From: Actinomadura rudentiformis
GTDB taxonomy: Bacteria; Actinomycetota; Actinomycetes; Streptosporangiales; Streptosporangiaceae
Assembly (NCBI RefSeq): GCF_008923185.1
Contig: NZ_WBMT01000002.1
Coordinates: 1-64,000 of the forward strand
Reading direction: 5' to 3'
DNA length: 64,000 nt
The position numbers and the translations under genes are program-made. The notes under the pieces are model-generated. The model saw nothing but the letters and a program-made list of their open reading frames with translations. It made no database searches and was not told where the DNA came from. Each line of letters begins with the position of its first letter. Within the stretch, counting starts at the first letter, position 1. This document shows, in pieces, positions 26,614 through 33,689 of the stretch.

Positions 26614-27906
26614 CTAGCCAGCCGGATCCATGCCGTTCCGCAAGTGCCATCTGGCCCGGTGGCGTACTGCAGCGGTTCGCGCATGGTCCAAGGCCACCTT
26701 CGGTACAGGTTCGCGGCGCCACGCACGGAGCGTTCGTGCCATTTCGGCGACAAATATCTCTCCGGCATCGGTAAGCCGCCCGCTTGCCGCAAGGGTGTGA
26801 GCCGCAAGAGCCGCCGCGTCTCGCCAGCGGGCGAACTCCATGTGCGCCCGCATCATGGTCGCCCCGCGCTCGTGCGCGCGTTGCCGACGCCAATAACCAG
26901 CGACGCCGAGGTGAGCGTAGGCGCCGTGAAGCAGGCCATTGATCGGACGTGGATCGTCGCGCCAGGGCGCGTAGTGACGGCTGCCGTCGTCAGGTCGGGT
27001 GAGCGGGACCAGATCCATCAGAGCGCCGAGCTTGGTGTGCTGCACCTCATGCGCCAGCGCGACGGCAAAAGCATGGTCGTCAGGCGGGAGCGAGAGGCCG
27101 ATGCCGCCGAAAGTGTGATGTGCCGTGGCGCTGGTGTGTTCCTTCCCGTGGGGCACGAGCGGTGACACCACGGAGATCGCAGCGGCGACCTCCTCGGCGG
27201 CGGTCCAATGGAAGCGCACCAGCAGACGCCAGGCGCGGCGCATTCCGGCGCGCCAGCTCTCCAACTCGGCCGGGGACAACCGGGTCTGGGCCACCTCGGT
27301 ACCGGGCATCCGGTACGGGTCGCCTTCGTCGAGCAGCAACCGGATCGCCATGCCGTGATATTCCGCCTCCATGCGTCGAAGTCCCTGCCAGCCAGGCGCG
27401 TCTCGATATGGATCCGTGGGAATACGCACGCTCACACCATGGGCGGCGGTCACTCTGGCGACACCTGGCCGCACGACCGCGCTATTGCAATCCGGCAGAA
27501 TCGCGCGTCCGAGCGACGGCAGCACGACCACGCCATCCGAGGCGGGCACCTCAATCGGACGGGGAAAGCCGGCACGCACCGCCGCAGCCGCCGCCAAAGC
27601 CGCCAGCCCGCCTGTGTCGCCCCTTCCCACCAGTACGTCACGTGCCCACGCGCCGACAGTGGGATAGCGGATCGTCGTCTCAACGGCTTCAGGTGCCAGT
27701 TCCTGGATCTCCGCGAGCAAGGCGAAAGCTTGACGCGCTCGCCGGGCCCGCTTCGGCTCCTCGGCCCTCGCCGCATCCCGTACGCCGCGAAGGAGAAGGA
27801 GTCGTCTGCTGTACTGCGCGACTTGGAGGTACCCCACCGCGTGGGCGCCACCGCTACCTCCCGCCAGCGCATCGAACACCTTTCTGGGTATTCGGTGGCG
27901 TTTCAT
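26614..27906 (-). CDS. HExxH-motif peptide-modifying protein (aKG-HExxH-type peptide beta-hydroxylase family)
   Basis: A 430-residue protein with HEVQH at 286-290 in the segment ALAHEVQHTKLGALMDLVP. This is the family found beside FxsB-type radical SAM enzymes (TIGR04267-like), now described as 2-oxoglutarate-dependent peptide beta-hydroxylases rather than proteases. Supporting context includes the N-terminus (LAGGSGGAHAVGYLQVAQYSRRLLLLRGV) and YHGMAIRLLLDEGDPYR. It overlaps the end of fxsB by ATGA (27903-27906), the usual sign of translational coupling, so the two enzymes likely act on one peptide. Its convergent neighbour is the FxsT-like gene, 6 bases away. Confidence 0.83.
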   Translation of the reverse strand: MKRHRIPRKVFDALAGGSGGAHAVGYLQVAQYSRRLLLLRGVRDAARAEEPKRARRARQAFALLAEIQELAPEAVETTIRYPTVGAWARDVLVGRGDTGGLAALAAAAAVRAGFPRPIEVPASDGVVVLPSLGRAILPDCNSAVVRPGVARVTAAHGVSVRIPTDPYRDAPGWQGLRRMEAEYHGMAIRLLLDEGDPYRMPGTEVAQTRLSPAELESWRAGMRRAWRLLVRFHWTAAEEVAAAISVVSPLVPHGKEHTSATAHHTFGGIGLSLPPDDHAFAVALAHEVQHTKLGALMDLVPLTRPDDGSRHYAPWRDDPRPINGLLHGAYAHLGVAGYWRRQRAHERGATMMRAHMEFARWRDAAALAAHTLAASGRLTDAGEIFVAEMARTLRAWRREPVPKVALDHARTAAVRHRARWHLRNGMDPAG

Positions 27907-29108
27907 CGGCGCCCTTCCGTCAGATCATCAGTGACTCGCCCATGGATATGAGCGATAAGCCGAAAAAGGTCACGACAGTAGACGGATGGGTTAAGGAAGC
28001 CGCTCCCAGATCTGTAGCGATGCGCGTACATGCCTCCGCCGCAGACTCTGCGCACGGTGCAGGCACGGCATTGGCCCGAAAGCGCCTGTTCGCCGAGTTG
28101 CCTCGCGGCCATAGATGGAAGCTCGAGTGCCGCGTCGAAATCGTCCCTCAGGATATGTAGGCCGGTTCCCGCCGCGCCTTCGTACGCCGACTTAAGACTG
28201 TCGACCTGCTCGATGCCTCCATCGGTCTCCACCACTACCAGCGCTGATGGAGAAAGACCGACCGCCTCGGTTTGAGAGGCGCCACCCAGCAACATTCGTA
28301 TGATCTCGCCGAAGAGGCGGACGCGTGTTTCACGGACCGGCGCGTCGTACCAGCGGTCGAAGACCGCGATGAGCCAATCCCCGTAGGGTGTCGACAGGCC
28401 GCTGACTTCGAGGAACGGAGGAGGGGTTTCCCAATTGCCATGAGGCAGCAGGAAATCGACCGCCGGAGGCCCGAAGGAGATCAGCGCCTCATAGGTGGTC
28501 CGCGGATCGTTGCGAAGATCGATCGTGCTGAGCAGCCCGGCAAGCAGATGGGGATACGCAGAAAGTCGTTCGAGCCCTGCGCGGACCTCAGCGTGGCTTC
28601 CCCTGCCGTCTCCATGACGTCGGTGTCTGTCATGGCCTTCCGCATCGCCGTCCAGGCTCACCCCGACCGACACGCCCAATTCGTCGAAGAGCCGAATGAA
28701 ACCATCGTCGATCAGCACACCATTGGTCTGCACAATCGCCCGCACCGTCACGCTGTCACCAACCGCCGCGCGAACAGCGGTCACGGCTTGCCGGATCAAC
28801 TGGGGGCCTGCAAGCAGGGGTTCCCCACCATGGAGCATCAACTCGATCCCGGTCAGCCCGTGGGTATGCACGTGGTCGGCAATCCGAGCCGCTGCGCGGT
28901 CGACGATGGCAGGTGACATACGCCGAGGACGGCTTCGCCACCCCTGATCCGCCATCTCGTACATATAGCAATAGTCACAACCGAGGTTGCACCGGCTGTG
29001 CACCTTCAAAATGAACTGCTGGAAGGGAACGGGCCGCCATCCGGCGGCGCGGAGCGCATCGACGTCGAGAGTCTCAGGCCACTCGAGGCCGTCCGTGCGA
29101 CCTGCCAC
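27903..29108 (-). CDS. fxsB: Radical SAM/SPASM maturase FxsB
   Basis: A 401-residue radical SAM enzyme. The SAM-cluster motif is Cys40-x3-Cys44-x2-Cys47 (RCNLGCDYCYMYE); a GGEP motif (LMLHGGEPLL) follows. The C-terminal SPASM domain supplies Cys347, Cys350, Cys356 and Cys378 (CRACTVRRVCGGG). The opening WPETLDVDALRAAGWRPVPFQQF is typical of FxsB. FxsB enzymes form a three-residue cyclophane between the Phe ring and the Ser beta-carbon of Phe-x-Ser in a precursor peptide. GTG 29108 follows AGGAG by nine bases. No standard FxSxx peptide gene is adjacent; the best precursor candidate is at 23527-23715. Confidence 0.9.
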   Translation of the reverse strand: MAGRTDGLEWPETLDVDALRAAGWRPVPFQQFILKVHSRCNLGCDYCYMYEMADQGWRSRPRRMSPAIVDRAAARIADHVHTHGLTGIELMLHGGEPLLAGPQLIRQAVTAVRAAVGDSVTVRAIVQTNGVLIDDGFIRLFDELGVSVGVSLDGDAEGHDRHRRHGDGRGSHAEVRAGLERLSAYPHLLAGLLSTIDLRNDPRTTYEALISFGPPAVDFLLPHGNWETPPPFLEVSGLSTPYGDWLIAVFDRWYDAPVRETRVRLFGEIIRMLLGGASQTEAVGLSPSALVVVETDGGIEQVDSLKSAYEGAAGTGLHILRDDFDAALELPSMAARQLGEQALSGQCRACTVRRVCGGGMYAHRYRSGSGFLNPSVYCRDLFRLIAHIHGRVTDDLTEGRR

Positions 29109-29113
29109 GCCGA

Positions 29114-29422
29114 TCAGCTCCTAATGCGTTTACGCTCGAGCGCGGCGTTGCGCATATTCCGCATTACATGGTCATGTACACGCGCGTAGAGATCAACAAA
29201 CCCGTTCACAATGGCCGGGTTCAGTCACCGGTCAAGCTGAAAGTCAAGCCCTGCCATCGGACGATGATGTTTGTTTCGGTGTGGTCCGGGCGACTCAGCG
29301 GGCGGGCCCAAACTTCGTGTGATGACCAGATGCGGCACTGGAATGGACTTCCCGCCGCCCACACCGCGAAGCCCCTTGCCTCAGAGGCAAGACAGCCGAA
29401 GTCAGATGGCTGCGGAGAGTAG
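29114..29422. other. Non-coding stretch upstream of fxsB with a possible 31-residue reading frame
   Basis: No convincing gene. On the minus strand, GTG 29209 to TGA 29114 gives a 31-residue frame (starting VNGFVDLYARVHDHV) ending 5 bases before the fxsB start; it has no ribosome site and no FxSxx end. A 17-base near-perfect palindrome (cttgcctc-a-gaggcaag, 29375-29391) lies between it and the decayed permease genes and could end transcription. Confidence 0.45.
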
Positions 29423-30208
29423 GCGAAAGTAAAGCAGGTTGCAGGGGTAGCCGTCGGACCGAGGAACGTCCTGCTGGATGTGAACGTCACGTGGCTGGCG
29501 CATCCTGAACAGGCGATGATGTGGGTGGCGGTGTTCGTGTCGCTGCCGTTCACCTCGTTCGTGATCCTGGCCAGGCTGCAGACCCTCCCGGGGCGACTGC
29601 CCCGACCGCGCCACCGACACCACCACGGTCGTCCTCACCGGCATGGGCTGGCTGGTCGGGCTACTCCCGTACATCCGGATGCTGCTGACCTCACTCAAGC
29701 CCGAGGACGAGCTCACCGAGTCACCCGGCACGTACCTGCCCGGCGACTGGAAGTGGTCGAACTTCATCGACGTGTGGAGCTCGCAGCCAATCTGGCAGAA
29801 CATGCGTCGCCGCCGTGGCCACCCTGGTGATGCTGGTCTGTGCGCTACCCGCCGCGTACTACACGCCCCGCAACCGTTTCCGCGGCCGTAACGCGTTCCT
29901 CCTCCTCATCACCCAGAGGTTCGCGCCGACCGCGCTCGTGATCGGCATTTACCGGGAGATGGGGGCGCTCGATCTGACACCCTCATGGCCCTCATCCTGG
30001 TGAACGCGGCGGGGAACGAGTACATCGTCGCGCTCACCGTGACGGCCTCCCCCAACCGCCGTCCCCTCACGGTCGTGATCCCGTCCTTCGTGAACCAGTA
30101 CAGGAACACTGGCAGTTCCTGTTCGCCACGTTCTTGATCGCTATCGTGCCGGTGGTGATCCTTTTCATCTTCATCGAGCGCGGCCTGACCACGGGGTCGG
30201 TCCAATGA
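29423..30208 (+). pseudogene. Decayed sugar ABC transporter permeases (MalF-like end fused to MalG-like fragments)
   Basis: Three reading frames in turn give recognisable pieces. First, a MalF-type fragment (VTWLAHPEQAMMWVAVFVS and FVILARLQTLPG). Then a MalG-type start (GMGWLVGLLPYIRMLLTSLKPEDEL and LPGDWKWSNFIDVW), a frame change near 29810, and VATLVMLVCALPAAYY, ITQRFAPTALVIGIYREMG. After another break the end reads LILVNAAGNEYIVALTVTAS and IFIERGLTTGSVQ, stopping at 30208 inside the ATG of the ROK gene. The EAA loop region of MalG is missing. The transporter is dead, but the ATGA junction shows it once formed an operon with the kinase. Confidence 0.85.
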
Positions 30209-31152
30209 CCGTCATCGCCCTGGACGTCGGCGGTACGTCCATGAAGGGCGCGATCCTCTCCGGCGACGCCGTCCTGGAGACCGAGCGCCGTCCGACAGGA
30301 CGCGAACGCGGCCCGGCCGCCGTAGTGGGATCGATCCTGGACTTCGCCGCCGACCTGAAATCCCGCGCCCTCCACCGGGGCGAGACACCCGTAGCCGCAG
30401 GTATCGCCCTCCCCGGAGTGGTGGACGATGCCACAGGCACAGCGGTCCGCTCCGCCAACATCGGCTGGGAGAACGTTCCCATTCGCACGCTCGCCGCCGA
30501 ACGCCTGGGCATCCCGGTCGCCATCGCCCACGATGTCCGGACGGGCGGCGTGGGCGAAGCCGTGCAAGGCGCAGGCCGCGACGTGGGCGACTTCCTCTTC
30601 CTCCCCATAGGCACTGGCATCGCCGCGGCCCTGATGCTGAACGGTGCGCCCTACCCCGGCGCCACGTCCTGGAGCGGCGAGATAGGCCACATCGTCGTCC
30701 GCCCTGGGGGCGAGTCCTGCCCGTGCGGTGCCCGTGGCTGCCTGGAGACCTACGCCTCCGCCGCCGCCATCTCGCGCCGCTACTCCACCCCGACCCGTTC
30801 GTCCATAGGCATCTGGGAGACCGAGCCGCCGCTCCCGCCCGAACCCCCCGTCCCCGCCGAGGAAGTCATAGAACGAGCCGAAACCGGCGACCCCATCGCC
30901 GCCCGCGTCTGGACGGAGGCCCTGGACACCCTCGCCGACGCCCTGGCCACGGCAACCATGCTCCTGGACCCGTCCCTGATCGTCATAGGCGGCGGCCTGG
31001 CCGAAGCCGGAGACCGCCTCTTCACTCCCCTGACAACCCGCCTGGCGGACCGCCTTCCCCTCCGCCCCGCACCACCCCTGGTCCCGGCCCAACTAGGCCC
31101 CGAAGCCGCCATGCGAGGCGCCGCAGTCCTAGCCCACCAAGCCATCACCTGA
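30205..31152 (+). CDS. ROK-family sugar kinase
   Basis: A 315-residue ROK protein without the DNA-binding domain of ROK repressors, so probably a sugar kinase (glucokinase or N-acetylhexosamine kinase type). It has the phosphate loop LDVGGTSMKGAI, the catalytic region VAIAHDVRTGGVGEA, and the zinc motif GHIVV plus CPCGARGCLE. In active family members the catalytic Asp lies in an N-D or H-D pair; here HDVR keeps Asp. The start overlaps the stop of the decayed permease gene. A Pro-rich insertion (ETEPPLPPEPPVPAEE) is unusual. With its transporter lost, the substrate cannot be inferred. Confidence 0.88.
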   Translation: MTVIALDVGGTSMKGAILSGDAVLETERRPTGRERGPAAVVGSILDFAADLKSRALHRGETPVAAGIALPGVVDDATGTAVRSANIGWENVPIRTLAAERLGIPVAIAHDVRTGGVGEAVQGAGRDVGDFLFLPIGTGIAAALMLNGAPYPGATSWSGEIGHIVVRPGGESCPCGARGCLETYASAAAISRRYSTPTRSSIGIWETEPPLPPEPPVPAEEVIERAETGDPIAARVWTEALDTLADALATATMLLDPSLIVIGGGLAEAGDRLFTPLTTRLADRLPLRPAPPLVPAQLGPEAAMRGAAVLAHQAIT

Positions 31153-31207
31153 CGCCCCTCAACTCCGCCCCCGCGACCCAGCAGCTCCAGTCCCGCCACC
31201 TAAAGGA

Positions 31208-31290
31208 CCCTCGCTCCGCTCGGGGCTGCTTCATTGGGGCTCTGCCCCAAATCCCAGCAGGGGCTCCGCCCCCGCACCCCGTCCCCTTCA
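31208..31290 (+). repeat. Left arm of an ~83-bp inverted repeat
   Basis: This GC-rich segment (opening ccctcgctccgctcggggctg) recurs inverted at 33527-33609 with a handful of differences. It contains the hairpin-forming ggggctctgcccc and ggggctccgccccc cores common in actinomycete intergenic repeats. The two arms bracket the oxidoreductase/TetR pair. Confidence 0.85.
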
Positions 31291-31412
31291 GCCCAACCAA
31301 GCAACAAGACAGCTGGAGAAGGACGTAACCGCGCGGTAGGGCGACATTCGTGTGGTCCTCCGCGCCGTCACCACAGTCCCTTAGCAACCCGCCACCTGGC
31401 GTCACAGTCTGC

Positions 31413-32411
31413 TCAGGGCAGCAGGGCCAGCTTGCCCACGGTGGCCCGGGCTTCCAGTTCCGCGAGGGCCTTTGGCCCCTCGGCCAGCTCAAAGACGGTG
31501 GGCTGGCCGGGGCCGAGCACCCCTGCTGCGACGAGCCCGAGCATCTCACCCATGACTTCGCCGAAGATTTGCGGTGCGGCCTGGATGAGAATGCCGATGT
31601 TCAGGCCGATGACGTGGATCTGGTGTTTGTAGACCAGTTCCCAGTTGGTGATCGCGGCTTCGCCACCGGCCATGCCATAGACGACGACCCGGCCGGTGAC
31701 CCGTTTGGTGGCGGCCAGGCTGGCGTCGAGGGTGGCGCCGCCGACCGACTCCAGGACCAGGTCTGCGCCCGCGCCGCCGGTCAGCCGCAGGACCTCGGCG
31801 GCGAGGTCGGCGCCGCGGGAATCGATGACGTGGTCGGCGCCGAGCGCCCGTACCACCTCGTGCTTGCCTGGCGATGCCGTGGCGATCACCGTCGCGCCAT
31901 AGTGCTTGGCCATCTTCACCGCGGCCTGGCCGGTTCCGCCGGCGGCGGCGTGGATCAGTACGGTCTGCCCTGCGGCGATGCGGCCCAGTGGCTTGAGCGC
32001 CGCCAGCGCGGTCGGCCAGTTCACGACCAGGCCCAGCGCCTGCTCGTCGGCCCAGCCTGCCGGCACGGGGACCGCCGCGGCCGCGGGCAGCACCATGTAC
32101 TCGGCGAAGGCGCCGCCTCCGATGCCGACGCCGATGACGTGGGTGCCGGGCTCCAGGCCGGTCACTCCCTCACCGACGGCGGTGACTTCACCGGCGCCCT
32201 CGATGCCCGCCAGATACGGCGGCTGCGGTCCGCCTGCGAACGTGCCGCGGGCCTGTGAGATGTCGACGAAGTTCACGCCGGCGGCGGTGACCCGGACCAG
32301 GACCTCGCCCGGGCCTGGGCTCGGTACCGACACGTCGGCGATCAGGCGCAGGTCCTGCGGGCCGTTCAGTGACGTCTGCTGCAGGGCGCGCATGGTGGAC
32401 GGAATGCTCAT
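31413..32411 (-). CDS. Zinc-independent quinone oxidoreductase / MDR alcohol dehydrogenase
   Basis: A 332-residue medium-chain dehydrogenase of the quinone oxidoreductase (Qor) branch. It has PGPGEVLVRVTAAGVNFVDI, the GIEGAGEV turn, and the NADPH fold motif AAAGGTGQAAVKMAKHYGA. The cysteine set for structural zinc is absent, as usual for this branch. It reduces quinones or enones with NADPH. ATG 32411 follows GGGAG by nine bases; the frame is open upstream into the operator region. It is divergent from a TetR regulator with which it shares two matching operator-like repeats, so it is probably the TetR target. Confidence 0.9.
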   Translation of the reverse strand: MSIPSTMRALQQTSLNGPQDLRLIADVSVPSPGPGEVLVRVTAAGVNFVDISQARGTFAGGPQPPYLAGIEGAGEVTAVGEGVTGLEPGTHVIGVGIGGGAFAEYMVLPAAAAVPVPAGWADEQALGLVVNWPTALAALKPLGRIAAGQTVLIHAAAGGTGQAAVKMAKHYGATVIATASPGKHEVVRALGADHVIDSRGADLAAEVLRLTGGAGADLVLESVGGATLDASLAATKRVTGRVVVYGMAGGEAAITNWELVYKHQIHVIGLNIGILIQAAPQIFGEVMGEMLGLVAAGVLGPGQPTVFELAEGPKALAELEARATVGKLALLP

Positions 32412-32433
32412 GACGGTTGGCTCCCGTTTGTTT

Positions 32434-32498
32434 ATCGAACGACCAACAAACCGTGGCACGGCCTCTGGCATGGGTCAAGATATAATTGATCGAACGAC
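32434..32498. promoter_or_regulatory. TetR-type operator repeats and -10 box
   Basis: The 10-mer atcgaacgac occurs at 32434-32443 and 32489-32498, each preceded by TTT or TTG and followed by an A-rich stretch, in the divergent region between the oxidoreductase and the TetR gene. A perfect TATAAT (32481-32486) abuts the second copy and points toward tetR. This suggests that the regulator blocks its own promoter. Confidence 0.65.
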
Positions 32499-32521
32499 AA
32501 AAAATTCCGAGGGGACGCTGG

Positions 32522-33148
32522 ATGGCTGCTCGCGGCAGGCCGCGCACATTCGACCCGGACACCGCCTTGCGCCAGGCGCTGGACCTGTTCTGGGAGCGGG
32601 GCTACGAGGGCACCTCGCTCAACGACCTGGCCCAGGCCATGGGGATAGCCTCCGCCAGCATCTACGCCTGCTTCGGCAGCAAGGAGGACCTGTTCCGCAA
32701 GGTCATGGCGCTCTACGCCACGACCTCGGGCGAGCCTCCGAGGCGCGCGCTACGCGAACAGCCGACCGCGCGCGCGGCAATCGAGGCCATGCTGCGCGCC
32801 ACCGCCGATGAGGTCACTCGCCCGGACACACCGCACTACTGCATGCTCATCCTGGCCGCGCCCACCGGCGCCGTGGAAAACCACGCGATCCGCGAGTTCC
32901 TGGCCGACCGCCGGCGCGACATGCTCACCACCATCAGAGACCGGCTCGCCCGCGGTGTCACCGACGGCGATTTCACCGCGCCACCCGCGCACCTCGATGC
33001 CATCGCCCGCTACTACACCACCGTGGTGCAGGGCTTCTCCATACAAGCCCGCGACGGCGCCACCCGCGCCGAGTTGGAAACGGTCATCACCTGCGCGATG
33101 GCCGCATGGGACACACTCATCTCCGCAGCGTCACACCCAGTGAACTAG
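32522..33148 (+). CDS. TetR/AcrR-family regulator
   Basis: A 208-residue repressor. The N-terminal HTH is typical of the family: GRPRTFDPDTALRQALDLFWERGYEGTS, then LNDLAQAMGIASASIYACFGSKEDLF. The ligand domain has HYCMLILAAPTGAVENHAI, seen in the branch whose genes often neighbour quinone/alcohol oxidoreductases. GAGGGG lies seven bases before ATG 32522. It is divergent from the Qor-like gene, and operator-like repeats overlap its promoter. The ligand is probably an electrophile or quinone, by inference. Confidence 0.92.
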   Translation: MAARGRPRTFDPDTALRQALDLFWERGYEGTSLNDLAQAMGIASASIYACFGSKEDLFRKVMALYATTSGEPPRRALREQPTARAAIEAMLRATADEVTRPDTPHYCMLILAAPTGAVENHAIREFLADRRRDMLTTIRDRLARGVTDGDFTAPPAHLDAIARYYTTVVQGFSIQARDGATRAELETVITCAMAAWDTLISAASHPVN

Positions 33149-33256
33149 GACCTACCGGCAAGCACCCAAACTGCATGCATCAGCGGCCAAGGACTCCGAG
33201 CAGCCAGGGCTGGCGGTGTCGTGCTGGAACATTCGCATGCCTCGCTCACATCCCGA

Positions 33257-33286
33257 CGAGGCTCCGCCGCGTTCAGCGGAGCCTCG
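33257..33286. terminator. Bidirectional hairpin terminator
   Basis: An 11-base perfect stem (cgaggctccgc at 33257, gcggagcctcg at 33276) with an 8-base loop, 108 bases after the TetR stop. There is no T-tract, as is common in actinomycetes. Confidence 0.7.
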
Positions 33287-33526
33287 TCCGCCTCATCACG
33301 TCAGGAGCGGCGACCCCGCGATTCAGCACGCTCTCGTCCATGACCACACTGATGATCACAGACCCCCTGTCAACTCCCGCGTCTGGCGGAAGACCACCAA
33401 GATGACGATTGGCTGGTTCCAACTCAGCCTGCGCAGCTCTCATGATCCGCTGCGGCTCCTTGGTATGCCGCCGTCGCAGTAGTGCCAAAAACCATTGATC
33501 ACCCTGCCGTTGCACTTGGGACTTGT

Positions 33527-33609
33527 GGAAGGGGTCGGGGGTGCGGGGGCAGACCCCTGCTGGGTTGGGGCGGAGCCCCAATGAGGACAGCCCTGAGCGG
33601 AGCGAGGGA
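33527..33609 (-). repeat. Right arm of an ~83-bp inverted repeat
   Basis: The reverse complement matches 31208-31290 apart from scattered changes. It ends just before the paired terminator hairpins. No transposase is present between or beside the arms. Confidence 0.85.
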
Positions 33610-33619
33610 CCATGCCTTT

Positions 33620-33649
33620 GCCTGCCCGGGGGGCTTCCCCCGGGCAGGC
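33620..33649. terminator. 13-bp hairpin terminator
   Basis: A perfect 13-base stem (gcctgcccggggg at 33620 and its complement at 33637) with a 4-base loop, distal of two hairpins after the ABC exporter gene. Confidence 0.8.
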
Positions 33650-33653
33650 CGGT

Positions 33654-33682
33654 GCGGGGCCGTCCTTTCGGGACGGCCCCGC
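33654..33682. terminator. 12-bp hairpin terminator of the ABC exporter gene
   Basis: A perfect 12-base stem (gcggggccgtcc at 33654 and its complement at 33671) with a 5-base loop, 7 bases beyond the exporter stop on the minus strand. There is no T-tract. Confidence 0.85.
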
Positions 33683-33689
33683 AGGGGTC

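Larger units (their letters stand above)
33149..33689. other. Gene-free stretch with inverted repeat arm and three strong hairpins
   Basis: No gene is supported here. The first ~100 bases are featureless. Then come a hairpin (33257-33286), the right arm of the 83-bp inverted repeat (33527-33609) and two adjacent hairpins at 33620-33649 and 33654-33682 that close the ABC exporter gene on the minus strand. Confidence 0.7.

Noticed and set aside
29114..29209. 31-residue frame just before fxsB as a precursor peptide
   Set aside because: No ribosome site and no FxSxx end; kept only as a note in the intergenic entry.
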